A stretch of 61,120 bases of DNA from Cytophagales bacterium (GTDB taxonomy: Bacteria > Bacteroidota > Bacteroidia > Cytophagales > Spirosomataceae). The stretch's first letter is position 1. Every line of letters starts with the position of its first letter. A program made the position numbers and the translations under genes. The stretch covers positions 1-61,120 of the forward strand of contig JANSYO010000021.1 in the NCBI GenBank assembly GCA_024742395.1. Direction: 5' to 3'. Positions 7,869-16,846 of the stretch are shown here, one piece after another. The notes below the pieces were generated by a model. The model ran no database searches and had not been told where the DNA came from. It saw nothing but the letters and a program-made list of their open reading frames with translations.

Positions 7869-10541
7869 ATGTTAAAGAAAACCCTGTATTGGAGTACCGT
7901 GGGCACTATGTTGCTTTCCATCTATTGGGTCATTTCATGTCGGTCTTTACAAACCATCGATTACAGCACACAGGTAAAGCCTATTTTAAACAAAAAGTGC
8001 ATTGCCTGCCATGGTGGAGTAAAAAAGCAGGGAGGCTTTTCATTGCTATTTGAAGAAGAGGCCTTGGCCAAATTAAAGTCTGGTAAACACGGTATTGTAC
8101 CCGGCGATTCGCGTGCCTCAGAAATGATCAGAAGGTTGACTTTAGACGACCCTGAAGAAAGGATGCCTCTGGAGGCAGATCCGCTAACCAAAAAGGAAAT
8201 TGAGATACTTACCAAATGGATTGACGAAGGAGCAAAATGGGGAACTCATTGGGCATATGAACCTGTCAAAGAAGTACCAGTTCCCTCTGTTGGCAAAGAT
8301 TGGTCAAATAATGAAATAGATAAGTTTATTTTTGAGCAGGCTGAAAAGCAAGGCTTAAAAGTTTCAAAAGAGGCATCTCCAGAAATTTTGGCCAGAAGAG
8401 TGGCTCTTGATCTCATTGGGTTTCAAGCCCCGGATTCCTTAAAAAAAGAGTACTTGGCGAATCCGGGTGAAGCTACTTATGAAGCCTATGTTGATAAACT
8501 TTTAGAATCGCCGCATTTTGGTGAAAAATGGACTTCCATGTGGCTCGATATTGCTCGCTATGCTGATACCAAAGGCTATGAACGTGATGACGAAAGAAAT
8601 ATATGGAGATATCGAGATTGGCTAATTAAAGCCTTTAACAAGGACATGCCCTATGATCAGTTTTTGACAGAGCAATTGGCCGGCGACTTATTACCAAACC
8701 CAACGGATGATCAGTATTTGGCAACCGCCTTTCACAGAAATACTATGACCAATGACGAAGGCGGAACAGACAATGAAGAGTTTAGAGTGGCAGCAGTGCT
8801 TGACAGGGTGAATACCACCTGGGAGGGGTTAATGAGTACCACCTTTGCCTGTGTACAGTGTCATAGCCATCCTTATGATCCTATAAAACATGAAGATTAC
8901 TATCGCTTCATGGCGTTTTTTAATAACACCAGAGATAATGACTCTTTCGCTGATTACCCGGTTTTACGCCACTTTAACCAAGATCAAAAAGCCGAGTTAA
9001 GTGAACTCGTAAGCTGGTCTGAAGGAAAGCTCGGAAAGCAAAAAGCTTATGAAATCAGTCATTTCATCAAAACACTTCAGCCTTCTATTAACTCTTTAGA
9101 GACAGACCAGTTTGTGAATAGTGAACTTTCAGATACTAAATGGTTGGTTATGCGTAAAAATTCTTCCGCCAGATTACCAGGAGTAATTCTTGACAGAAAG
9201 AGAACTTTGATTTTTTCTTATCAGACTGGCTTTAGCAGCGGAACGCTTACTATACATACAGAAAGTCCCAAAGGTCCGGTCATTGGTCAATTCAGAATAA
9301 CTGGTAAAACAAAAGGTTGGGATTTGGCTGAAATAGATTTGAAGCCAGAAACCGGAAGACAGGATATCTATTTTACTTTTAATAGTGCGGAGTTTAAGAA
9401 TAATGATCAGACCGGCATTCGTTTCGATTGGTTTCACTTTAGTGACGGTACCAGCAAGGCATTTCCTCAGCCTTTAAAGAAAACCTATTTTGAATTGCTG
9501 GAAGCCAATGTAGAGTCTACCCCCATTATGACAGAGAACCTGTCTGAATGGAGCAGAGATACACATGTATTTGAGCGGGGAGCATGGCTTTCTAAAGGCG
9601 AAAAAGTAGGTGTTGGTGTGCCGGAAATATTTAATGAATTCAAAAAGTCATACCCACAAAACAGATTAGGTTTAGCACTGTGGATGACCGCCAAAGATCA
9701 CCCCTTAACTTCAAGAACCATCACCAATAGAGTGTGGGAGCAGCTTTTTGGAAGGGGATTGGTAGAAACACTGGAAGACATAGGTACACAGGGGGCCAAC
9801 CCTACACATAAAGAACTCCTTGATTTTCTAAGTTATAAATTAATGCATGATCAGGGCTGGCGTTTAAAAAGCCTGATTAAGGAGATCGTCATGTCTGCTA
9901 CTTACAGACAAGACTCACATGTATCAAAAGAGCAGCTGGCCGCCGATCAATTTAACCTCTATTTAGCCAGAGGTGGGCGAACCAGGTTGACTGCAGAACA
10001 AGTAAGAGATCAGGCCTTAATGGCGTCCGGAAAACTGAACCCTGAAATGTATGGAAAGCCCGTAATGCCTTATCAGCCCGAGGGTGTTTGGTTATCGCCG
10101 TATAATGGAAAAAAATGGGAGAAAAGCAGAGGTGATGATCAATATAGAAGGGCTATCTACACCTACTGGAAGCGGACAAGTGCCTATCCTTCAATGCTCA
10201 ATTTCGATGGAGTAGGCCGTGAGGTGTGTTCGGCCAGGCGGATAGCTACGAATACACCTTTACAGGCCTTAACAACTTTAAATGATTCGGTATATATTGA
10301 CCTGGCTGCCAATTTGGCTCTGATAGTCAAAAGTCCGGACATTGAAAAGAGCATAAAACAAGCCTATAATCGTGCTTCGGGCAGAGAGATTTCTGCAGCG
10401 AAACTGGCGGTTTTAAAAGACCTCTATATAGAGACATTAAAGAAGTATCAGTCACAAAAAGATTCAAAGGCAGAACATAAGGCGATGACTCTCGTGGCTA
10501 ATGCTATTTTGAACCTTGACGAAGTAATCATGAAAAGCTAA
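7869..10541 (+). CDS. Planctomycete-type cytochrome c / DUF1549 / DUF1553 protein
   Basis: The protein has 890 residues. It opens with a signal-anchor or lipobox (VISC, Cys24). A PSCyt1-type domain follows with CIACH (Cys44, Cys47, His48) and KSGKHGIVPGDSRASEM, then KWIDEGAKWGTHWAYEPV. DUF1549 covers about 150-370 and carries a second CxxCH, CVQCHSHPYDP (Cys328, Cys331, His332). DUF1553 covers about 630-860, with NRVWEQLFGRGLVETLEDIG and NTPLQALTTLND. Between these lies a beta-rich insert (about 430-560). This trio is common in Planctomycetes and also found in Bacteroidota; its reaction is not established, but heme binding is expected. It overlaps the next gene by one base, so the two form an operon with the DUF1501 partner usually seen. 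Confidence 0.88.
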   Translation: MLKKTLYWSTVGTMLLSIYWVISCRSLQTIDYSTQVKPILNKKCIACHGGVKKQGGFSLLFEEEALAKLKSGKHGIVPGDSRASEMIRRLTLDDPEERMPLEADPLTKKEIEILTKWIDEGAKWGTHWAYEPVKEVPVPSVGKDWSNNEIDKFIFEQAEKQGLKVSKEASPEILARRVALDLIGFQAPDSLKKEYLANPGEATYEAYVDKLLESPHFGEKWTSMWLDIARYADTKGYERDDERNIWRYRDWLIKAFNKDMPYDQFLTEQLAGDLLPNPTDDQYLATAFHRNTMTNDEGGTDNEEFRVAAVLDRVNTTWEGLMSTTFACVQCHSHPYDPIKHEDYYRFMAFFNNTRDNDSFADYPVLRHFNQDQKAELSELVSWSEGKLGKQKAYEISHFIKTLQPSINSLETDQFVNSELSDTKWLVMRKNSSARLPGVILDRKRTLIFSYQTGFSSGTLTIHTESPKGPVIGQFRITGKTKGWDLAEIDLKPETGRQDIYFTFNSAEFKNNDQTGIRFDWFHFSDGTSKAFPQPLKKTYFELLEANVESTPIMTENLSEWSRDTHVFERGAWLSKGEKVGVGVPEIFNEFKKSYPQNRLGLALWMTAKDHPLTSRTITNRVWEQLFGRGLVETLEDIGTQGANPTHKELLDFLSYKLMHDQGWRLKSLIKEIVMSATYRQDSHVSKEQLAADQFNLYLARGGRTRLTAEQVRDQALMASGKLNPEMYGKPVMPYQPEGVWLSPYNGKKWEKSRGDDQYRRAIYTYWKRTSAYPSMLNFDGVGREVCSARRIATNTPLQALTTLNDSVYIDLAANLALIVKSPDIEKSIKQAYNRASGREISAAKLAVLKDLYIETLKKYQSQKDSKAEHKAMTLVANAILNLDEVIMKS

Positions 10542-12034
10542 TGGGAAGAAGAAAGGATTTAGTGCAAGAAGCACTCGAAGCAAAATTTCAACAACAAACC
10601 CGGCGGAATTTCCTGAAAGAGAGTTTTATGGGATTAGGAGGCTTGGCTTTGGGTTCTTTTCTGGGAAGTTGTTCCTCAGATCAAAAGGCAGCGTCCTCGC
10701 TTTTTGATCCGGCTAATCCATTGATGGCAAAAGCCCCACATTTTGCTCCGAAAGCCAAGTCAGTGATTTACTTACATATGGCAGGGGCTCCATCACAGTT
10801 AGAGCTGTTTGATTTCAAACCCGAGCTTCATAAAATGGATGGGCAGGACTGTCCTCAATCTTTTCTTGAGGGGAAGAAGTTTGCATTCATTAGAGGTGTT
10901 CCAAAGATGCTGGGGCCACAGGCAAAATTTGCACAATATGGTCAAAGTCAGGCCTGGGTAAGTAATTATCTGCCTCACTTTCAGTCTGTAGTAGATGAAG
11001 TGAGTTTTCTGAAAGCCGTTACGACTGATCAGTTTAACCATGCCCCAGCACAATTACTTATGCAAACGGGTAGTGCCAGACTCGGCAGACCAAGTATGGG
11101 TTCTTGGGTGACTTATGGTCTGGGTACAGAGAATCAAGATTTACCAGGTTTTGTGGTTCTAACCAGCGGTGGAGCCAATCCTGATGCAGGTAAAAGTATT
11201 TGGGGTAGTGGATTTCTGCCTTCGGTGTATCAAGGAGTGCAGTGTAGGTCTCAGGGAGACCCAATTTTGTTTTTAAATGATCCTGAGGGTATTAGCCGTG
11301 ATCTACGAAAAGCATCAATAGAGGCCATAAACAAAGTAAATCAGGAAGAGTTTAAAGAATATGGAGATCCGGAGACTCTTAGCAGAATAGCCCAATATGA
11401 AATGGCGTACAGAATGCAAATATCAGTGCCGGAGGTAATGAATATTAATGATGAGCCTGCTTATATACATGAAATGTATGGTACCCAGCCGGGCAAATCT
11501 GCTTTTGCAAACAATGCTCTTTTGGCCAGAAAATTAGTTGAGAAAGGAGTACGTTTTGTGCAGCTCTTCGATTGGGGATGGGATACTCATGGCACCAGCG
11601 AGGGTGGCTCTATTGATATTGGACTGGTTAATAAATGTCGGGGCAGCGACAAGGCCATCACAGCCCTGCTTCTTGACCTTAAACAACGTGGACTTTTAGA
11701 AGAGACACTGGTGGTTTGGGGAGGAGAGTTTGGCCGTACACCTATGGCCGAAAACAGGGAAGGAAAGCCCAATGCATTTAAAGGCCGTGATCACCATGCC
11801 GAGGCTTTCACTATGTGGATGGCCGGTGGCGGCATAAAGAAAGGTTTTACCTATGGGGAGACTGATGAAATTGGTTACTCAGCAGTATCAGGAAAAGTTA
11901 CACCATACGACATTCAGGCCACCATTTTAGATCAGTTGGGTTTTAATCATGAAAAATTAACCTATGAGTTTCAGGGAAGGCCTTTTAGGTTAACGGATGT
12001 AGAAGGAAATGTGATTAGGGAGATTTTGGGGTGA
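10541..12034 (+). CDS. DUF1501 protein with Tat-type signal
   Basis: The protein has 497 residues. A twin-arginine signal (RRNFLKESFMGLGGLALGS, Arg21-Arg22) ends in GSCSS, suggesting export folded and perhaps lipid attachment. The body matches DUF1501, a branch of the alkaline phosphatase/sulfatase fold: YLHMAGAPSQLELFDFKP, then DQFNHAPAQLLMQTGS, FDWGWDTHG and WGGEFGRTP, with KGRDHHAEAFTMWMAGGG near the end. The His/Asp-rich motifs suggest metal binding. Its activity is unproven in the family. The ATG overlaps the stop of the DUF1553 gene by one base (TAATG), and the two families are almost always paired, so they probably work together in the periplasm. Confidence 0.88.
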   Translation: MGRRKDLVQEALEAKFQQQTRRNFLKESFMGLGGLALGSFLGSCSSDQKAASSLFDPANPLMAKAPHFAPKAKSVIYLHMAGAPSQLELFDFKPELHKMDGQDCPQSFLEGKKFAFIRGVPKMLGPQAKFAQYGQSQAWVSNYLPHFQSVVDEVSFLKAVTTDQFNHAPAQLLMQTGSARLGRPSMGSWVTYGLGTENQDLPGFVVLTSGGANPDAGKSIWGSGFLPSVYQGVQCRSQGDPILFLNDPEGISRDLRKASIEAINKVNQEEFKEYGDPETLSRIAQYEMAYRMQISVPEVMNINDEPAYIHEMYGTQPGKSAFANNALLARKLVEKGVRFVQLFDWGWDTHGTSEGGSIDIGLVNKCRGSDKAITALLLDLKQRGLLEETLVVWGGEFGRTPMAENREGKPNAFKGRDHHAEAFTMWMAGGGIKKGFTYGETDEIGYSAVSGKVTPYDIQATILDQLGFNHEKLTYEFQGRPFRLTDVEGNVIREILG

Positions 12035-12070
12035 GTTTGAAGGGATAAATCGAAATGAAAATCATCCCTA

Positions 12071-12154
12071 TTCACTAAATTATATACTAATTCGGTGATT
12101 CTATTCACTAAATTATATATATATTTGGTGAATATATCCACTAAATTATATGAT
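12071..12154 (+). repeat. 33-bp tandem repeats covering the promoter and start codon of the ATPase gene
   Basis: CACTAAATTATAT occurs at 12073, 12106 and 12139, exactly 33 bases apart each time. Units 1 and 2 also carry ATTCGGTGA and ATTTGGTGA, near-reverse complements of the CACTAAAT end, so each unit is a partial dyad. TATATTTG at 12120-12127 inside unit 2 fits a -7 element, and the ATG at 12150 lies inside the truncated third unit. The layout suggests an operator array for self-control. Confidence 0.7.
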
Positions 12155-13277
12155 TTCGCGTACTCTTGAGTCAAAAATCACCGGGCTTTTCTTTCAGGGG
12201 AAAGGGATAGTTCTTCTGGGGCCCAGGCAGGTGGGCAAGACAACTTTGCTTAAAAGTATCGTAGAAAAACTGGGGAAATCATCTATCTGGTATAATGCAG
12301 ATGAGCCTCGAACCCGGGAATTGCTGGAAGGGATCGGTTCGGCTCAGATGAAAATGTATTTCGGTGAGGCAGAAGTCATAGTCATTGACGAAGCTCAGCG
12401 AATCCCCAATATTGGTTTGACCGCCAAAATCGCCATTGAGACATTTTCTGAAAAGCAAATAGTACTTACAGGTTCTTCTTCATTAGAATTGCAAAGTAAT
12501 ATTAATGAGCCACTTACAGGAAGAAAATATGAGTTTCATTTATTTCCTATCTCATTTGAAGAGCTTGTAAAACACAGTCATCTGCATGCCGAGATGCAGG
12601 AACTGGAAAACCGACTCTTATACGGTTCTTATCCGGAAATTGTAACCAATCCGGCCAGAGCCCGGCAGCATCTGAAACTATTGGCTGATAGCTATTTATT
12701 TAAGGATTTGCTCACATATGAGGGCATTAAAAAGCCTCAGTTACTAACCAAACTTTTGCAGGCTTTGGCCTATCAACTCGGTAGCGAGGTGTCTTATACA
12801 GAATTAGGTAACATGCTTTCGGTAGATAAAAACACTATTGAGAAGTACATTGATTTATTGGAGAAATCATTTGTGGTGTTCCGGCTTTCTGCCTTGAGTA
12901 GAAATGCCAGAAACGAGATTAAAAAAGGAAAGAAGATTTACTTCTACGATACAGGCATTCGTAATGCATTGATAGGAAACTTTGAACCCATAAGTACTCG
13001 TCAGGACAAAGGGGCACTTTGGGAAAATTTCCTTGTTTCCGAGAGGCTGAAACTATTGAATTACACGGAATTCTATGGTCAAACCTACTTCTGGAGAACA
13101 TTTCAGCAGCAGGAAATTGACTATCTGGAGGAGGCCGATGGCAAAATTTCGGCTTATGAATTCAAATGGAAAGAAGGTACAAAAGCGAGGGTTTCTCAAA
13201 CTTTTACTTCCAGTTATAACATGCAGGATTTCAAAGTAATTAACACTGGCAACTATTATGAGTTTTTGATGCAATAA
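12150..13277 (+). CDS. AAA_14 / DUF4143 family ATPase
   Basis: The protein has 375 residues. The N-terminal AAA domain has Walker A GPRQVGKT (residues 24-31), Walker B EVIVIDEAQRI near 75 and a sensor segment QIVLTGSSSLEL. The C-terminal part (about 200-350) is DUF4143, with a winged-helix-like stretch (LLTKLLQALAYQLGSEVSY, then LGNMLSVDKNTIEKYIDLLE) and a nuclease-fold-like end ENFLVSERLK followed by FWRTFQQQEIDYLEEADG and AYEFKW. Such ATPases are widespread and scattered in Bacteroidota; their function is not settled, with mobile-element, toxin-antitoxin-like or repair roles proposed. It sits between DUF1501 and the TIM-barrel gene, as an apparent insertion into that cluster. The upstream 33-bp repeat array reaches its ATG. 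Confidence 0.88.
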   Translation: MISRTLESKITGLFFQGKGIVLLGPRQVGKTTLLKSIVEKLGKSSIWYNADEPRTRELLEGIGSAQMKMYFGEAEVIVIDEAQRIPNIGLTAKIAIETFSEKQIVLTGSSSLELQSNINEPLTGRKYEFHLFPISFEELVKHSHLHAEMQELENRLLYGSYPEIVTNPARARQHLKLLADSYLFKDLLTYEGIKKPQLLTKLLQALAYQLGSEVSYTELGNMLSVDKNTIEKYIDLLEKSFVVFRLSALSRNARNEIKKGKKIYFYDTGIRNALIGNFEPISTRQDKGALWENFLVSERLKLLNYTEFYGQTYFWRTFQQQEIDYLEEADGKISAYEFKWKEGTKARVSQTFTSSYNMQDFKVINTGNYYEFLMQ

Positions 13278-13477
13278 TTAGTTAAGGAAAATGTAGTTAA
13301 AATTACGAAACGGAATTCGGTAAATTTTGAAATTATGTCATTCAATCAGAAATGGATTTGGGACATTGAGGCAAGTCTTGTATCAAATTGTTCAGTACAT
13401 TTTTTAACTTGAAATTGTGAGACGATGCTTCAAATTTATAAAGCCCATTGGGTTTAACAGAGTAATAAAACAACCCT

Positions 13478-14377
13478 ATGAACCGCAGAAATTTTATCAA
13501 AAACAGCATGGCAAGTTCAGCAATCCTGAATCTTAAGATAGAATCCAAACCCAACCTTAAAATAAAGCCAATCATGATGGCCACTGATTGGGGGTTTAAG
13601 GGGAATCTGGAAGAATTCTGTTCTGCCGCAAAGGCTGAAGGGTACGATGGAATTGAAGTCTGGTGGTCAGCTCATAAAAATCAGCCGGAAAAATTATTTG
13701 ATGCCTTACAAAAGCACTCTCTGTCAGTGGGCTTTCTGGTTAGTGGAAATGGGCCAGATTTCAAGAAGCATGTTGAAGAGTTCAAATCCAATCTTGACGG
13801 AGCAACAGATCAGAATTTCCAGGAGCCGCTCTATATTAATTGCCACTCAGGAAGGGATTATTTTTCTACCGAACAAAATCAGGAAATCATTGAATATACC
13901 CTGAAGAAAGCTGCCGAAACGGGTATAGAAATTACCCATGAAACTCATCGTGGCAGAATGTGCTATTCAGCACCATTAACCAGAGATTTCTTAATCAAAA
14001 ACACGGAAATGACCCTAACTTTAGATATTTCTCATTGGACAAACGTACATGAGTCGCTGCTAGAGGATCAGCCGGAAAACGTAAAATTGGCATTAGAAAG
14101 AACAAGGCATATTCATTTACGGGTAGGGCATCAGGAAGGCCCTCAGGTGAATGACCCCAGAGCCCCGGAGTGGAAAGAGGTGCTGCAGCATCACCTTAAC
14201 TGGTGGGATACTGTGGTAGAAAACCGAATAAAAGCCGGAGCTCAAAGTGTAACCTTCCTATCAGAATTTGGCCCACCAAACTACCTGCCCACCTTGCCGT
14301 ATACTAAACAGCCGGTAGCCAATCAATGGGATATTAATGTACATATGATGAAACTAATAAGAAATAGGTATTCATGA
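13478..14377 (+). CDS. Exported sugar phosphate isomerase/epimerase-like TIM-barrel protein
   Basis: The protein has 299 residues. The N-terminus MNRRNFIKNSMASSAILNL resembles a Tat signal, though short. The rest matches the xylose-isomerase-like TIM-barrel family (AP_endonuc_2): AKAEGYDGIEVWWSAH, YINCHSGRDYFS, ITHETHRGRMCY (a Glu ligand), LTLDISHWTNVHES (Asp/His ligands), RHIHLRVGHQEGPQVNDPR and TFLSEFGPPNYLP (a Glu ligand). The set is consistent with a divalent-metal isomerase, epimerase or related sugar enzyme; the substrate is unknown. Its stop overlaps the next gene by 4 bases (ATGA), so it is co-expressed with the cytochrome/LRR gene. It likely belongs with the DUF1553/DUF1501 pair upstream of the ATPase. 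Confidence 0.83.
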   Translation: MNRRNFIKNSMASSAILNLKIESKPNLKIKPIMMATDWGFKGNLEEFCSAAKAEGYDGIEVWWSAHKNQPEKLFDALQKHSLSVGFLVSGNGPDFKKHVEEFKSNLDGATDQNFQEPLYINCHSGRDYFSTEQNQEIIEYTLKKAAETGIEITHETHRGRMCYSAPLTRDFLIKNTEMTLTLDISHWTNVHESLLEDQPENVKLALERTRHIHLRVGHQEGPQVNDPRAPEWKEVLQHHLNWWDTVVENRIKAGAQSVTFLSEFGPPNYLPTLPYTKQPVANQWDINVHMMKLIRNRYS

Positions 14378-15717
14378 GCGAGTTTATTGGACAATTTCAT
14401 CCACTTTTGGTTCACCTGCCCATAGGCTTTCTGTTATTGGCTTCGGTCTTCCGATTTTTACTTTTCCAAGGAAAAGAGCAGTTTAGAGAGACGCTTTCTA
14501 TAATTCTCATATTAAGTATTCCTTCAACTGTTTTCACAGCCATAACGGGCTACATTTTGTCAGATGGCGGAGGTTACGCCAGTGAGCTTGTCTTCAAACA
14601 TCAATGGTCTGGCATAGCTCTTTTGAGTTTAACTATAGTCTTGTATGTTCTTCATTTTAAAGAAGTAAGAACATCTTTAGAGCGGGTTTTATGGATTGTG
14701 ATGTTACTGACTTTAAGCTTGACGGGTCATTTTGGTGGAGGTCTTACACACGGAGAAAATTACCTTAGTTTAGGAACAGATGTATATGAAAGGCCTGCCA
14801 TAACAGATGTGGAAGAGGCTCTGGTATACCAGGATATTATTGAGCCGGTTTTGGCTCAGAAATGCTGGTCGTGTCACTCTGGCAAAAAACAAAAAGGTGA
14901 GCTTCGTTTAGATGGGAAAGATTGGATACTGAAAGGGGGAGAGAGTGGTCAGGTAATTGCAGCTCATAAACCTGCACAAAGCGAGTTATACAGCAGGTTG
15001 CTCTTAGATAAGCAAGACGATGACCATATGCCGCCAGATGGTAAGCCACAGCCTACCAAAGAAGAGCTAATACTCATTCAATGGTGGATAGAGACTGGCG
15101 GTAGTTTTGATAAGAAAGTCAAAGATTTGCCTAAAAACGGGCAGGTGAGCCTGGCTTTACACTCTTTACAGCCAAAGGCAGAATACAAGAGATTACCAAA
15201 AGAAGTAAAGGTCAAAGAAGTGGATTTGAAAGCAATGAAAACTTTACAAGACTTTGGTATAGCCATTTCTAAAGTAGGGGCGGAAAGCCCTTTTCTGCAA
15301 GTTAGTTTGCTGGGCAAAAGGCTTGACAAGAAGACCTTAGAGAGTTTGGCGTCTTTGTCTGAGAACATTGTATGGTTTAATTCCGGTGGAGGAAGTTTAG
15401 ATTCGGCTTCTGTGGAGGTGATAAGGAGTTTCTCGAATATCACTGAGTTAAACCTTTCAGGAACCACCTCAAGCTCTGGTTTTCAATGGATTAATAATTA
15501 TGACAATTTGGTGGTGCTAAATTTAAGTCAAACAAAAGTTTCTGACTTAGATTTGAGCGGCTTGTCGAAGTTAAAACGACTTTATGTTTTCGGATCAGAC
15601 CTTAATAAACAAAAGCTTATTCAGGCTTTACCCAAGGTCCAGATTGATACAGGAAATTACGTGGTTCCTACCTATCCAGGTGACACTACTGTTTTCAGAA
15701 AAGAGGATATTATTTAA
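14374..15717 (+). CDS. DUF2231 membrane protein with planctomycete-type cytochrome c domain and leucine-rich repeats
   Basis: The protein has 447 residues. The first 125 residues hold four membrane spans of the DUF2231 type (FHPLLVHLPIGFLLLASVFR is characteristic). A PSCyt1 domain follows: CWSCH at Cys164, Cys167 and His168, then GELRLDGKDWILKGGESGQV, ending MPPDGKPQPTKEELILIQWW. Residues 285-430 contain leucine-rich-repeat-like strands (LTELNLSGTTSS, LVVLNLSQTKVSDLDLSGLS, LKRLYVFGSDL). A heme-bearing membrane protein with a protein- or sugar-binding tail fits an electron-acceptor role for the neighbouring exported enzymes, but this is inference. Its last 8 bases overlap the end of the convergent FAH-family gene. 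Confidence 0.85.
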   Translation: MSEFIGQFHPLLVHLPIGFLLLASVFRFLLFQGKEQFRETLSIILILSIPSTVFTAITGYILSDGGGYASELVFKHQWSGIALLSLTIVLYVLHFKEVRTSLERVLWIVMLLTLSLTGHFGGGLTHGENYLSLGTDVYERPAITDVEEALVYQDIIEPVLAQKCWSCHSGKKQKGELRLDGKDWILKGGESGQVIAAHKPAQSELYSRLLLDKQDDDHMPPDGKPQPTKEELILIQWWIETGGSFDKKVKDLPKNGQVSLALHSLQPKAEYKRLPKEVKVKEVDLKAMKTLQDFGIAISKVGAESPFLQVSLLGKRLDKKTLESLASLSENIVWFNSGGGSLDSASVEVIRSFSNITELNLSGTTSSSGFQWINNYDNLVVLNLSQTKVSDLDLSGLSKLKRLYVFGSDLNKQKLIQALPKVQIDTGNYVVPTYPGDTTVFRKEDII

Positions 15718-16720
15718 TTAAAGACTTGATAGAAACCATCTCCGGTTTCTTTCCGGTTTGTTTAATTGTATTGACCAAGGCTTTGCCCATTTTAGGCCAG
15801 TCTACAGTCATTTTATCGCTGTTTTGCAGTTTTATTCCGGCTCCGTAACTGAATGCACCGGTGCCCATAAAGTGAATATGTGCCTGCCCCGGTACTCTAT
15901 GATTCTTGTATTTAAAATGGTGATATTCTAAATTCTCAAGACTATGTGCCATATTGACCACACCTGTTTTTATCTCTTTTTGCCATAGCACTTTGCCTTC
16001 TCTTTCTAATTTAACCAGACCAGATAAATCTTCAAAGATGGAGGAGTCAATGACTAACTCCGGGCCTATTGAGCACATTCTGATCTTTGAGGGTGCCAGA
16101 TAGAGATAATTGATTTTTTCCATGACGTGATCTGAGTATTCATTGCCGGTGGCAAAACCTACCCGAATAACCTCGCCTTCATCATCGATGACATAAATGC
16201 CGGCTATTTCTGGTTCTTCGCCGCCGTCAAGGGCATATTCCGGTATATCAAGTGCGTCTAAGTGACCCATGAGCATGGTGCCGTTGCCTTTGTAAAACCA
16301 TTCTGGCTGAACCCCTATTTCTCCAGACTTCGGTTTACCGCCTTCTTCGCCCATAAAGTACATCTTCATGCTGTCTGTTTGAGAACCCGTATCAGCAGCT
16401 GCATTCATTTTATCACGATTCTCAGCACTGGCCTTGTGTGTAAGTCCGGTACCAGAAATCATGCAGTTATTGACATCTCTTGGGTGGTCAAAACAGGGCA
16501 GCCAATTCCAGTTTGTACGGCCCTCCCATACCTCCTGATAGTTAAGATACTCCTCGGTAAGACTCGCCTCTACAAGTTCAGAAAGTCTCTTTTTTCCATG
16601 AATGGCACTAAAAACCAGATCATAGGAATTTCTGAAAATAGTCAATAATTGGAGTTGATTCTCCTTTACAAAGGCTACTCTTCTTTCATTTATAGGGCTG
16701 ATGAGCTGAACCAAACGCAT
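15710..16720 (-). CDS. AraD1/GguC-type protein of the fumarylacetoacetate hydrolase superfamily
   Basis: The protein has 336 residues, the normal length for this subgroup. It carries the conserved blocks MRLVQL at the start, ISGTGLTHKASAENRDKMNA, GKPKSGEIGVQPEWFYKGNG, ALDGGEEPEIAGIYVIDDEG, VGFATGNEYSDHV, YLYLAPSKIRMCSIGPEL and FKYKNHRVPGQAHIHFMGTG. The Glu and Asp residues in the GGEEPE and NEYSDH blocks are the expected metal ligands. Members act on 2-keto-3-deoxy sugar acids (for example L-2-keto-3-deoxyarabonate dehydratase) in oxidative pentose breakdown; the substrate here is not shown. It follows SusC/SusD on the same strand, but a hairpin at 16793-16820 separates it from SusD, so it may have separate or reduced transcription. 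Confidence 0.82.
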   Translation of the reverse strand: MRLVQLISPINERRVAFVKENQLQLLTIFRNSYDLVFSAIHGKKRLSELVEASLTEEYLNYQEVWEGRTNWNWLPCFDHPRDVNNCMISGTGLTHKASAENRDKMNAAADTGSQTDSMKMYFMGEEGGKPKSGEIGVQPEWFYKGNGTMLMGHLDALDIPEYALDGGEEPEIAGIYVIDDEGEVIRVGFATGNEYSDHVMEKINYLYLAPSKIRMCSIGPELVIDSSIFEDLSGLVKLEREGKVLWQKEIKTGVVNMAHSLENLEYHHFKYKNHRVPGQAHIHFMGTGAFSYGAGIKLQNSDKMTVDWPKMGKALVNTIKQTGKKPEMVSIKSLIK

Positions 16721-16792
16721 AATTAAACTTTTGATTTAGCTCTAAGTTAAACCAAAATCAGGCTTTCTAAGTAGGGGGTAGACAAAAGAATA

Positions 16793-16820
16793 GGGAAGAT
16801 AGCCCAATGACCATCTTCCC
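16793..16820 (-). terminator. Hairpin between SusD and the AraD1-like gene
   Basis: GGGAAGAT at 16793-16800 and ATCTTCCC at 16813-16820 form a perfect 8-bp stem with a 12-base loop. On the reverse strand it lies 26 bases past the SusD stop and is followed by a moderately T-rich run (TATTCTTTTG). It could end or attenuate the SusCD transcript. Confidence 0.55.
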
Positions 16821-16846
16821 CCTCTAAAATATATCACCAATCCAGT

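Noticed and set aside
12071-12154. Short regularly spaced repeats as a CRISPR array
   Set aside because: Only three units, AT-rich dyads with no variable spacers of normal size, no cas genes; the array overlaps a promoter and start codon.
14374-15717. Treating the LRR-like C-terminus as a separate gene
   Set aside because: The reading frame is continuous and no internal start or stop supports a split.
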